From: Lytechinus variegatus | Lineage: Eukaryota; Echinodermata; Echinoidea; Temnopleuroida; Toxopneustidae | Direction of reading: 5' to 3' | Assembly: GCF_018143015.1 (NCBI RefSeq) | Contig: NC_054746.1 | Span: 29,973,129-30,037,128, forward strand | Length of the DNA: 64,000 nucleotides | In this document: piece after piece, positions 1 through 13,500 of the stretch | Numbering within the stretch: the stretch's first letter is position 1 | Layout of the letters: every line of letters begins with the position of its first letter | Program-made: the position numbers and the translations under genes | The notes under the pieces: generated by a model | What the model was told of the DNA's origin: nothing | Seen by the model: the letters and a program-made list of their open reading frames with translations, nothing else | Databases searched by the model: none

Positions 1-350
1 ATACCATTCCATGTAAATCACAGCTCAGTGTAAAGCAAATATCGTCACGATGGCCTCGGTGTGTGGGGGAGTGGGGTGGGGCGAAATGCACTCTTCGAAG
101 TGTTTTTGGCAAGGAAACAAGTCAAACAAGGTAAAAGATATCTTCAAATCAATTTTACTAGGTAAATTCCATGTGTTCTTCATGATTAAGGTCTACTTTT
201 ATTCGCATAACTATTTCAAAGTTCTGCGCAAACAATTTTTCACTAACTTTTCAAAAGTAAGTGGTGCTCACTCAAGCGGAAATATTTTTCGACAGTTATA
301 TCGTCATTTGCTTAAATGGACCTGTACCAATGTTAAAATGTGGAAAAATC

Positions 351-855
351 TTAAAGGGGAAGTTCACCCTGAAGAAAACATTGTTGTGAAAATAGCAGAA
401 AAAATAGTAAAAAATATTGGTGAAGGTTTGAGGAAAATCCGTTAACGATTAAGAAAGTTATTAGAGTTCAAAATTTTGGATTTGTGACGTCATAAACGAG
501 CAGCTGCCCCATGTGTTATGTAATATAAAATGTATGAATTTCATATTTTGTATGGTTCCTGATGACTTAATTTTGTTTTCTTTTCATGATCGGGTGTGAA
601 ATGATTTGTCTATTGATATACAAAAGTTACAGTGAAAACCATTTTCAATTTTCTGAGAAAATGACATTTCATTGATTTTTTACCATTCGCTATGTAGGAA
701 TGCAGCTCGCATATGACGTCACAAATCAAATAATTGAAATTCTAATAACTTTTTAATTATTTGATGAATTTTTCTCAAACCTTCGGCAAAATTTTTTATT
801 ATTTTTTCTGCTATTTTTACAATAAACTTTTTGTCAGGGTGAACTTCCCCTTTAA
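351..855. repeat. TTAA-flanked MITE, 505 bp
   Basis: Begins TTAAAGGGGAAGTTCACC and ends with its reverse complement at GGTGAACTTCCCCTTTAA. The two ends form imperfect inverted repeats of about 87 bases. TTAA at both ends suggests piggyBac-type target choice. No transposase reading frame lies inside. The rest of 1-1516 holds nothing I can assign; further 3' exons of CATSPERE were sought on the minus strand there and not found. Confidence 0.75.
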
Positions 856-1516
856 GGATATTACAAATGCATAATTTTAAAGGATTTTTTCAAAGTGTAA
901 ACTTTTTTTTGATACGCACTGTAGTCTCACACTGCTATGCAGGTGAGACAAAAAATCATTGAGATACCACACTGCAAGCAGTTTTCCCTAATGTCATTTA
1001 AATTGAATAAAGTGTCTTTTCCCATAAATTTATGACATATCAGCTCCACATTCTATATCTAATCAAAGAGATTATTTCACCCAAGCTCCAATGGGCATTC
1101 TTCAAAGAAAGTATTTATTACATATTTATCTAAAAAAGAAAATATATACAGAACCAATATTAATGTATAAATGAGGGAGGGGTGGACGTGTGTGTTATAA
1201 GATTAAAACTTTGAAAAATACATAATTGAATTGTTCTTTAATGAATTTTTGTCAAACAAACCTCGAGTGATGTATTTCTCATATTCTTTTTTATCTTGCT
1301 GGTTCATTTCTTTTTCAGATTCCTTATATGAAAATTGAATTGACTTGATGTGGGTGAGCTGCAACTTTAATTGAGTTAGTTGTCTATTACAATCTCAGCT
1401 TCTCTTGAGTTTGACAATAAACTATTTTCTAAAGAATACTTTTTCTGGACATAAACAAATACTAGTAGTATTTAGAACGTCTTGAAAGGAAAGTAGAGTA
1501 TAATAAATGCACTCAC

Positions 1517-4500
1517 CCATTGAGTTTTAAAATGTAGACTTGATCAACATAGTTGGTATATATAGCTAGATCCTCTTCAGGAGCTGCTAGTGAAGAATGC
1601 TGTAGAAAGAAATGGAGTACAATGGTATTAGATTATAATTTCAACTTTAAATGTTAAACAGGCAAGATGGTTTCAAATTATAAAACAAATCTCCCTTCCA
1701 TCATAATTATAATGGAATCAAGATGGAACAACAAAAATGCAAAATGAAATCGTTTGTTTGCTGAAAAATGGTTTACTTAGTGCAGCTACATAATTGGGAA
1801 ATTAAGTGCATTATCAATGAAACCATTTACATCCCCCACCCGCTACCAAAAAAAAAATAAACACAATCAAGCAAACATTTTACTTACTCCAATGAGGAAC
1901 CTCTGGTGATATTGTGATGTGAAAAGTACATTTTCAGATGACAACACAATGTTTATACCAGCCATAGTTACGGTTAACTGCTTGATAAATGGTTCTATTT
2001 CATCATTGTGATCTTCATCCTCTGCATTATGAATCACCATGATGCCATGGTCAAACCCTGAAAAAAAAATGATTTGATAAAATCCTTTTCTTAACCCGTT
2101 TCTTTCGATAATGGAAATTTTGTTTGATCAATCAAACCCCATGCATTCACAATATAATATTTCATTTTCTGCATCCCGTTTTCATCTCATTATAACAGAT
2201 ATAAGCTCCTTCCTGATCTTTTTTTTCTCATTTTGCATTCCATCTCTCAATCTTTTTACATCCATGATTGATATCTTTCATTGTTTCTGCAATTTCAAGG
2301 TTTCTTTCCAGCTCTTCATCTCTATGTACCTAAGGTGTTTTTCATGATTTTGCAAAAGTCGTCAGATGCAACCAGATAAATCATACTTGAAATCAACAGT
2401 CTAACCATTGGTCGCAGAGTGTGACACAAATCTCAAGCGGTATATGCATCTGTCAACAACATTTTGGGATTTTTAAAAACTGTTCACCATGCTTTGTTAC
2501 AATCAATGCATCGGTCTAAATTGACAAATGTGAGTGTTTAAAACGCCTATAACAACAAATATTCATTGTAATTTTGTTCAAATTGCACGTTTATGAAACG
2601 GAACTAATATATTCTTTTACTTGACCATTAGCTGACTAGACAGTTTTTTCACAATTGTGTACCAAGAGATAAAATCCACAGATTTGCAAGTTCAAGCGAT
2701 GATTCATTTAAGGGACCGAATATCATGTACTGGCCATAATCTGGCGTCTGTCATCTAAACCAGTTGAAGAAAACACTGTCAAATCAACATATACCACAGA
2801 ATGCATCACTAGACAGAAGTATGTGATAAGGCATTTAACTTAGATAATTAATGAATACGGATCCATTCAAAAATAAGAGCCTACCGTTAGCATAGTTATA
2901 GTAAACACTATTCTGATCCCAGAGTATTGTGCTTCCTTCGGTGTCATGTAATTGGATTAGAGAAACAGCTGTAAAATACACGATAAAACAGATATTGAGT
3001 AAGAATAACTGCAATACGAATATGTATTAAAACATCACAGTAAAATAAAGTTAATATAATACTTCTCAAAATGATAGACCCCGATTTTATTTCCTCATGT
3101 AAGAAATTAGCATAGTGATAACATCAGCTATGAAAATGCATGAATTAATACTGTGTATAAATACTGTGTCTAATGTAAACGATTTTTGTGTTTTGAGAAT
3201 TAAGCTGATATGGTAGCATAGCAAGATGAATTGCTTTACTAATGTATCTTGTAGAAAATGTATTCCACTTTGATTAGCATGCAACATGCAAATTTAATTC
3301 CAGGGTTTTGGCATTATTTGTTAGAGCTTTCACTGAAAAACATCCAATGTGCATTTAAAGAAATATCTTTATCAATATTGGCTTGATAATAGGATTTTGA
3401 AAGATTATTCCAATGATCAGGTAGACTAGCTTTAAGGTATCAAATTATGAACTGCACGTAAATAGGAAAACAAAAACAAAACAGTTTTAATCCCATATAA
3501 AAAGAAAAAGGGGAACGCGTTTGTTTAAATGTCATCCAAGATATATGTGAACATTTATCCATGAACCCTTTTAAAGTGATATATATCCAACAAACGTGAA
3601 TGTTTCACTATACCTAGTATTTAATGGATTCATACTCAAATTATTGTTAAAGGGTGCAAGCATGCAAAGACCTGTGGGTAATTAGGTAAAGTGAAATATG
3701 AATAAATTTCACAAGGTATATGTTGGTATACAAGAACAACCAGTAGCGGACCGTGACCCGGATGAGATAAAGCATTGGAGGGGCACTGCATTGTTTGTGA
3801 ACAATGCGGTGCCCCTCCCCCCCCCAATGCTTTGTCTCCTTCGGGGTCACGGCCCGCCACTGAGAACCACACTTTACCATTAAAATCTCCTGTTAAAGAT
3901 ATGAAAACTGTTTTATGCCAAAGACACACAGCCGGGAAAACAAGTTCTCTCTAATGAAAACAGTAGCATGAGAATAATGAGAATGACTCACGAGTATTTG
4001 CTTCCTTCCTACTGAAGAATGGCAATTGGTTCCCCCATGATTCAGAAGTCCAATCTTTCTTGAATATTAGAGAGACAGACTGTTCCCCTGGTGCTGTCAA
4101 TGTCATCAGAACAGTGAGTCCATTGGATTCATCAGTGAATGCAACATACTCAACTGACACCTGCCCAAATGAAATTCAGAGCAAGGACATTTACAAGCCA
4201 TTTAAGTGTCCCCCATCTCTTCCCCTTTACTGTAAAATAAATCATATAGACCTACCTGCAAAACATACTTAGCTACTGCCTATTAAAAAAAATAAACCGT
4301 TGACATACATGTACATGTATTATCACATAAAACAATGACACACTTTTTCATTTACTAAGAAACTCATTCCACAGAGTAATTTCGTTTTGTCATGAGGGGC
4401 ATTCATGTTCAGAATAGCAGAATTTTTTTCAATATTCTCCTTTCATGGAAAACTCTGTACATGTATAATCATTTTTATGTCCATTTAATTTTTTTTTTCT

Positions 4501-7500
4501 TGAAGGTACTTGCATTGAATAAACTTGAAAAAAGAAATGAATAACTTGCCTCAATATGATCCTGATCAAGCCAAAATGGGTACTGTATAAATGGCACTGC
4601 TTCCTTGCTTGCTTGTATGATTTTTATCAACTCAGTTCCATGAAAGATATATATACTTTCTCTTTTCCATCCGAGGAACATCTCATTTTCAATCTGATCA
4701 GGAGAAAAACATATAAAATCTGGCTAGTATGTGTATACCTCATCATGAACAATGAATATCGCAACTTTGTTTAATTCATGAGAAAATATAAGAAAAAAAT
4801 AATATATCTCTTAAAAAAAAATTATTTCATGCAGGCTACATACTTCAAGAGCTCCATGAGTTGGAATTTGTATCCATGTTTGTTTGGGGTTTTTTTTAGC
4901 AATAAACATAAAGATACATAAAGATTGTTGCACCAAATGAGAAATGACGTCGAAACGGTTCGCAAATTTCTAGCATATAATACCAGAAGACTAAAATGGT
5001 AATAAATATTCAATCAAATGTTTAACAGAAATAAAAAAATAGGAAATGATATATCTTACCTCACGCATTTGCGAGTGGTGACAAGATGGCCTTCCCTCAA
5101 TTGCACCCAGTTCATTCACATCTAAAGGATCAAGTAATAAAGATAAAGTGTAACTTATTTAACAAGTCTTATCTATTCGCATTTTGTAATATAAAATTTT
5201 TACACACTTGATTTCTTCATATACATTGAACACCTCAATTAAAGTGTCAAACCTGGTTTATATTGGCCACCTTTATAGAAGGAACACCTGTCTATAATGA
5301 CTGCACATTAGGTTTCCCTTGAACGATTTCTTTATAGAAAACATGTATTAAAAGAGCCTATATATATATATAAAGACCACCTGCTCATTAGGACTACTCT
5401 TCTATAGTATCAATTGGGTGGTCTTAATAAACAGGTTACAATGTATTCTGAAATCCATGTAATCAACCCTTATATAAAACAAAAGGGGGTGGTAGCCTAC
5501 CATCATTAAACCAATCAATTATGTATGTATGTAATACTATACAGGCGATATTCATAACACATCAGATATATATATCTACATTAGATATGAACTCATCTTT
5601 TAGAGCACATGTCAATGTTTACTTTTGTCATATAAGTAATTACCATTTAAGCCATTGTATATTCATATTATACAGGCAGTACACTAAACAGGGGGGGGGG
5701 CTTGGGGCCCCATTTTTTTTTTCAATGAGCAAAAGAAAAAAAAAACAAGGAAAATAAAAAAGGGAATAATAAATAAGAGGTTTTGGTCGTGTTATTCTAA
5801 AATACCCCTGTAATTTCATTGAATAACAATACAATGATGTGATCTTTAGATTGTCTTGTGGCCTAAAAATATTATGGTGCCCCGCCCACGGACAGATATT
5901 ATGATTACAATCTATAGTAAACATTTGGAACAATTATTCTAACACAGTTATATTTCTTATAGCGTTTGAACAAGATTGTGTGTATCATTTATCCTTTATA
6001 TAACAGTAAGAACTAAGAAGGGTATGGATCCTTGTAATTTGAATGAATCAAGTTCATCTCAAAACCATGGCTGGTCATATAACTTACCCTTACTGATAAT
6101 AAGTAAATTGACAGGTTAGACAAAGCAAGTGCCTGGTCATGAATCTCAAACAATCCTTTGATAATGATCAACTTCATCTACCTTTTAAACTGAAGTAGTA
6201 AATACCTGTCAATTTTATGAATTCTCCAGAGGACCTGTTCTGTGTGAGTACAGAGCCATCCTCAAGAAGGTAGATCATGAAGCCAGTGGTTATAGCAATG
6301 TCTTTCAAAACTGATGATGAGCCCTAAAAACCCCAAAGATACAAACATCATTTTGTCAAGAATCACAGTATAATTTCTAAGTAATGCATGTCAATTATTT
6401 TGCAAAGGAGTGGGTTTAATTTTGGTAAAATGTAAATTATATATTCATCAAACACTTACTTCGGTTGATTTCTTTGTTTGATAGTAGTTATCATTGAAGT
6501 GTGAAAGGAATACTGAGTCTGAAAATGATTATTTCTTGTCCATTTTCAAATTCATCTGGAAAAGATAAGAAATTATAATTGTGGTATTCAATTCCTAAAC
6601 CAAATTACTGTTGTAATGAATACTGAAAGAAAGTATTTAAGTTTTACTTACCATTAGAGCTTCCGATGACACCACAATTTCATCAGTGGTCCTAAAACCA
6701 TCTGAAGTAAATAAGCAATATCCACTGAAGGCAAAAACAACAAAAATATCAGAGTCAGAATTTATTTGCAGCAGAAATAATAATAAAGAAAAAAAACACA
6801 CCTGAGCAACTATGTTATAATACATAATTTATCAACAAAGAAACCAACAAAAAAGTCTTGATCTCCATTGTTATTCATTCAAAACGAAAATAAAGCGAAA
6901 TATTTACCTCATTATAACAAAAGCAGTCTCTTGATTACAGGGATCTTTGATTACTTCGGATATCCCAGGTTGACCTTCTAAGGTAAATGACCCCTCATTG
7001 TGCAGTATTTCATCGACACACTTTGAAGATATCACTGCATTGGTGTCCCTTCAAATGAATGGAAAAGACAATTAATTGCTTGATCCTTATTATTTTATTT
7101 TTTTATTATATCTGCTTCCTTTGGTAACACACTCGGGTATATTGAGATAAAATCCTGAACAGCGTGGTAAAACTGCATGTGACTGTTTAAATCTGTTATC
7201 ATTATCCAAGTTTCTTATTCGATACCAAATTCACACAGAAAATAACTACTTGCGTGTGTAATGAATAATTTATACTATCAACTACAATACTATGAAGTAT
7301 AATTTAAGGAATTTTTGTAACAGATGCTAAAAAATAAATAGCCTCACATGGTGACCTTAAACAGATATATTCAATATACATAGGCTTACAAAGCTGCATT
7401 TATTATCAGGGAAAAAATAAATTAGAAATTCTGAAGAAAAAAGAATTACTGCAATTATTATCAGAATAAAATTATTTTTAAAATGTATTATGCTGATACA

Positions 7501-10500
7501 AAACTAAATGTTATAAGTTCACCCTTTGATATCATACCTGATAAAACATCCATGAGAGGCCACGCTTGGTTTGCCGCTTACTTGCACTTTATGAATCTTG
7601 CACGGATCAACTCGAACGTAGAACTCCCAAATACTTCATAGACAAGACATATGACACTTAAAATGATCATTAATCTACATGAATGTCTAAACTGTAATTT
7701 GACTCTATCATGTGAGTCATATAATTTTATATTTGCACAAATACATTGTTGTAAAGTCCTATTTTTAATTAGTGACAAAATAAACAAAACAAGAATTCTA
7801 TAGAGGAGATTCCACAACCGCATGGTCTTAGGTGACGCTTAGAGACATGCAACTTTGCAATGTATTTTGTGCTATACAAAAACGTTTCATTATTATTAGG
7901 TGCCTGACTTCTGTATATATATATATGAAATTCTAAAGGTTCGATTCTTATGTCCATGGGCAATGCAATTCATACACAACTCTCTTCTATCTTACACCAA
8001 ATGAAGTGGAATGACAGAAAAAATAGTGCTACGAATATGTGCATTTTTTTTTATCTACCTATTCAAGTATATCTTATTCCATCTTTCAAAGAAAATAGAT
8101 CAACCACTGACTTTGAATTGATAACAAGAAAATTCAATTCAATTCAATTTCCATTCAAACACAATACAAAGAAATATATTACTTCGTATTTCATACAAGT
8201 TCAATCCTTATATTTGCATTTTGAGAGCGTTTTGTCAAAGGACTTGATCCGATAATTACCATAGTAACAGTGTTTGTAAGCCAATCAGAATCAAGGAAAG
8301 TTGTCAGATCTGAAAACTTGTTGGATGAAAATGCTAATGAAACGCACCCCAGATCTATAAATCAGATATAAATTCAGGAGTTGATATTTTGAAGAAAAGC
8401 GGTATGACATAAAGCACATGGAAATAGAAATGAGGAGGGTCCACTAAAAACAATCTTTGCACATTATCTATCTCCTTGAAAATACAGAAATAATTAGCAT
8501 ACCTATCAGCCTCTATGAAGGTCATATTTGAAGAGTCTAGATGAAACCGTGGGTCTGGAATCGATTCCAGCATTCCTGGTATCTGGCCCTTACCTGCGAA
8601 TATCTTGGTCAGTCTCTCTGAAAACTGAAAGAAATGGAAGGGGTTCCATGAAGCTGATCGTAAAATCATACACTAAAGGGGAACTTGAATACTTAATACT
8701 CATTCATTTGAAAAAAAAGAGAGTTTAAAGATTGAAATATATTGTTAACAATAACAATAAAAAAGTAAACTAATTATCAACTGCTTTTTCCAGTTATTGG
8801 AAAGTCATTCAAAATAGTATGAAATAGTTTTCAGGAAACACATACCCAAAGAAATACGTAACTTTGTTTTTGACATAATTAAGTACTGCACCAAACAATA
8901 ATATTATTTTCCTCATATAATCGGAATTAAGGAAATAACGTACATAAGACGGCTAAATATAAGGGTAAAATTCAATAGGAAAATTTGGCTCGCAAGTGAT
9001 TATAGAAACAAAAATGGAGAAAGCAATAAACTATTTTTGGCAAAATGTTCTTCAACCTTCATTCAAAAGAAATATAGATACAATGTTGCATATTTAAGAA
9101 GGAATATTTACGAAAGCAAATGTTTTACTAAAGCTAATGAATGAAGCAGCTAGCACTCAACAATACTGGAAAACAAATGGAAGCTATAGAGTTCAAATGC
9201 AAGTTGTATATTTTTGTACGATTTATGCATTAAAGGTGAGAGCCTGAGTCATGTGGCTCTACGTACATGTTCAACAAAGAAAATTACAGTTTAGCTATGA
9301 AGCATATGGTTTGCAAACAAACCTGAAAAGTGAAGAATCAATTGTGAACCCTTAATGCATATCATTAATAAACTATAACACAAACACTGACAATTCAGGG
9401 ATTGCATTGTTTACATTAAAAAGCTTTTTACCTTTGAAGGTTTGGTAGCAATTTGCTTCATTTCTTCAATACTTGAAAGAAGTGGATCCCATATCCATAC
9501 CTTTACAACAATCTCATTCTCACTCCATGTCCTGTGATATTAAAACAGAATAGTTTGATTTCATGACCAATAACAACAAAACAAGGAATCAATCACAATA
9601 TCAACTCTAAAGATGCTGTCCTATGATCACGACTCTTGCTTGTCAGATATCTAATAAACAAAGTTGTGTCATTTTTCGTGAAGATGCACTCATGGATACT
9701 CTTTTCCAAATGTGATTTCACTTCAAATTATATGTTCTGCGTATTATGTTAAAATTAGGGAATATATTAAATCAATTGATTCCTTTTAAAGCGGTAAAAA
9801 TAATGATTGCTTTATTCCCCCCCCCCCCCTGTTATAGGAATTTCAAATAATCCAAACTATAGCATTTGACATAAACCAAATATAGACGTTACAATACAAA
9901 AGTGGATTTGGCCAATGACACAAACAATTCATCGCATTCTAGAACAGATCCTAAAATGAACTCGAAGAAAGCTAAGAAAAGTGTAAGCTTCACTGGTCCC
10001 TGTACCTGGAGTAGTCTCCCTATCAATATTCGTTCATGTCATTCAGTACGAGTGTTAAAAAACCTTTGTTTTTCCAAATATAATCCCCATAACATATTTT
10101 GTAAGCTCTATAAGCGCTATATGAATGTTTAATGTATGCTGCTTAACGCATGTCATCGAGACAACCTCAAAGCATCTTTTGTATTGATTAATTACCGCTT
10201 ATGATATATAAAATATTCAACTCACCTTTTTTCAACCAGCACATACCACATGTAGCAGGTAGGTGAATTCTTCATGATCACTACTTTGAGGTCAGTTATC
10301 TGCAGCAAAGATTATCCATACTATTCTTATTTATCTGTGAAGATGTTTGCAATTTTCATTACAGTGAGACTATAAAAGAAATCTGATCAAAATGATGAAA
10401 AGAGATGCTGGATAAAAGACTGACACTTTTTGGGGTGCATGAAATAAAAATCAGTCTGGTCAAAATAGTAAGGATGATGTACATCCTTTCAAAAAATATA

Positions 10501-13500
10501 TAATGGTTTATAGAAGAATGTAATTCATAATTTTGATGATGCATTTCCTTAAAAGATATTTTACGGATAATGAATATAATCCATGCTCATAATTTGTCTC
10601 TATATACATTTTCAATCACTTTATATTAGCCTTTCTCTCCCTTTTTCCTCCCGGTCTTTCTGTAGTAATCCAGAAGCTCAAAAGTCATAATTTTTACTTA
10701 AAGGTCATAATAATAATTATAAATTTCTTTAAGAGTTGATATAAAAAACAGATTCCTTAAAAAAAATGAACCCCCTTTCTTTTAAGGCTCAGATTAAAAA
10801 TCATCTGTCGTACTCACTCTTTTGCGTAAATCCATGATAAATCCAATAGGTAAAAACCACAAGATCAATTCAGTATTTAAACATGTGATTATAATATTCA
10901 TACAGATGTAAAGATACACAATTATACGAATAATGAGTATCATTATTTTATTTAGGAAAGAGTATTAAAGGTCAAAACTATAACGGCATACTTTGACATA
11001 AAAACAATAATTATGACGTTTTCTGAATAGTTGGTAGCTCTGTTCCTCCCACTTTTCCTCAGCTATAGATATGGTAATCATATTACTTCATAATTTCCTC
11101 AGTTACAAACTCCAATAACTTCACCTTGCAAAGATGCGTAAATAAACTTAAATTTTCAACATAATGTATTGCTAAATATTCACTTAGGTTACTGATGAAT
11201 TCTTATGATATATGAAAGAGGTAGATAAATGCTTACTAAATCACCATCATGATCGTCACGATATTTTACTCTCACACCATGAAGTCCTGCCAAGGTGCAA
11301 CTAATCTCTGTTTCTTCCTCACTGAAACAATTTGAAAGCAAACATATTTATCATTTTATCCTTGATATTAAGTTTAAACCAAAAAAAAATTTTCCTATGA
11401 AGGTAATAAGAAATTCCCAACCAAGACGAATAAACATTCAATCATGTTCATTTTAGCTTTGGTGTGCCAAGTGACGTGAACTCATTCGAGTACGGTAATA
11501 CATATAAACAAAACTAACTTAGATTTCAGGCAAGATGTTTTCAGAAGAGACTGGACTCAAGATGAAATTTCAGATTATTTGATATATTCAGATGAGATAC
11601 TGGAAGCCATAAATAATGAAACAAACAATTGCCAACTTTAAAACAAACAAATTATATTGATTTCCAATAATTAACTCAAAAGTTGAAATATTTTCCCATA
11701 GATATCTCAATTCAAAATGAATAAGCTTTCATGTTATAGTGGTGACTTGAAGTGACATAATATAGGTTGACCAGAATATGAAAAAACATGCATTAAAAAA
11801 AAGTAAAGTTAAGTTACAAGCCTGCTGATTCAAGTTACCTGGGGTGAGTTGCAGAACAATGTCCAGGAGCTATCCATTTTACAAACGTGTCATGTTCTCC
11901 AAAGTAGCGCACCTTTAACTGAAAGAGGCAGGAGGAAAACTTTACATGAGAACGTATATGAAGGATAACCATCTTAGACTAGTAAGTTAATTATTTAATA
12001 AAGCCTGTAGAAGGCTTGTAAATGTTATTGGACTCAACATTAAGTTTATAATTGGAATATCATTTTCTATAGATCCTTTGTAGAAAATTAGCTGCAGCAG
12101 GAATATTTTTTATCAATTTTCTTTCATTATAAAAGACAATAAAACCTTTGTCATGCCTTATTATGCTAGAGAAGTAGTTTTTCGGTTTTCCAAAATAAGA
12201 TCTATAAATAATAATTTTTAGATGACATTTTTCACACAAATGTTTTTTTTTATGTGGTCTTTCATTTTGTCTATGAATTCAAACATTGAAAATGAAAGTA
12301 TTTAGATTTACAAAAAAATAATATAGGCTCACAGCTTAATGAGTCATTTCTCTTTTGATAATCCAAAAGTAAAATGCTATTCGATAAATCCACTTTCTAT
12401 TAAACATGTTAAGTTATTTAGGGTAGTTTTTGTCGACCTCATTAAGTCTGGACCTCTGAACATAATTATGTCTTCTAATGTGTGTTGTCTAATTTAACAT
12501 GTATAGAAAGAACATGATATCATCATTTGTACATTTTTTAAAGCAATAATTAAATCATGATTATAGAACATTATGTGAGACAATTTTATTGCTAAGCCTT
12601 AACAATTATTGCTAAGGCTGTCACAAAGAATAACAGGCGCTGATCTTGGAAAGGGAGAGGGATGCACCCCATAAAACTGCACTCTTTTTGGCATGCCATT
12701 TTTTAATATTTAATTTACCAAACAACCTCTGCTGTTGAGTGATAACCTTTTTTGTTAGTTTCTGGCTTGCCAATATTTTGAGAAATAATAACCCTTTTGA
12801 AAAAAAAATCTAAATCCTACAACATGCCGGATGACAAATGTTGATAAAATGCTCCCCAGATTCGCTAAGATTTCTATTCCCATCGGCGACAGTTGAGATC
12901 TCATTTTTTAAGATAAAGGTTGCTGTTAGCATTTCACTATTCAGGGTGTGATTAGAATTATAGAAAGTTTACTATCAATATAAACGCAGAGTCTGGGTTT
13001 TCTGAGTTGGCGTGAGAAAATTCACCCGTTGTGTTTAAATCACCTTACAAAGGGCTTTATGAACCATCCCCGGGCATATGAGGCATCGATACTTACAGGT
13101 AGTCTTGTTGAATATAAGTTGGCCGCTTCAGGTAAGGTATCTTGATTTGCACTAAAAAAATATAGGTGAACAGAAAGAATGTAATTACAATTAAATACAT
13201 ATTCTGTTTCATAATGAAAAATCACATTAAGCCAGAGAGCAGCATTGGAAGGAGAGGGGGACGGGAAATTAATCGACTGCTTGTGGAGTCTTAACAATTG
13301 AAGCACGGACTCGGCTCATTTTGATCACATATCGGTAAAACGATTAACAAGAATTGTGGTGAAAATATCGACTACTTCTCTGCAAATTGTTTTTTGCGCA
13401 TTGTTAGTCTTCATTGACAATTTTTGTCAAAGAAATGTAGGCTCTAAATCCCTTTAATCGACATTAAGAAACTGAGGTTTATTTCCATTCTTTAGATCTA

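Noticed and set aside
3741-3862. microRNA-like hairpin
   Set aside because: Ends match transposon-type termini seen elsewhere in the window, so a MITE explains it.
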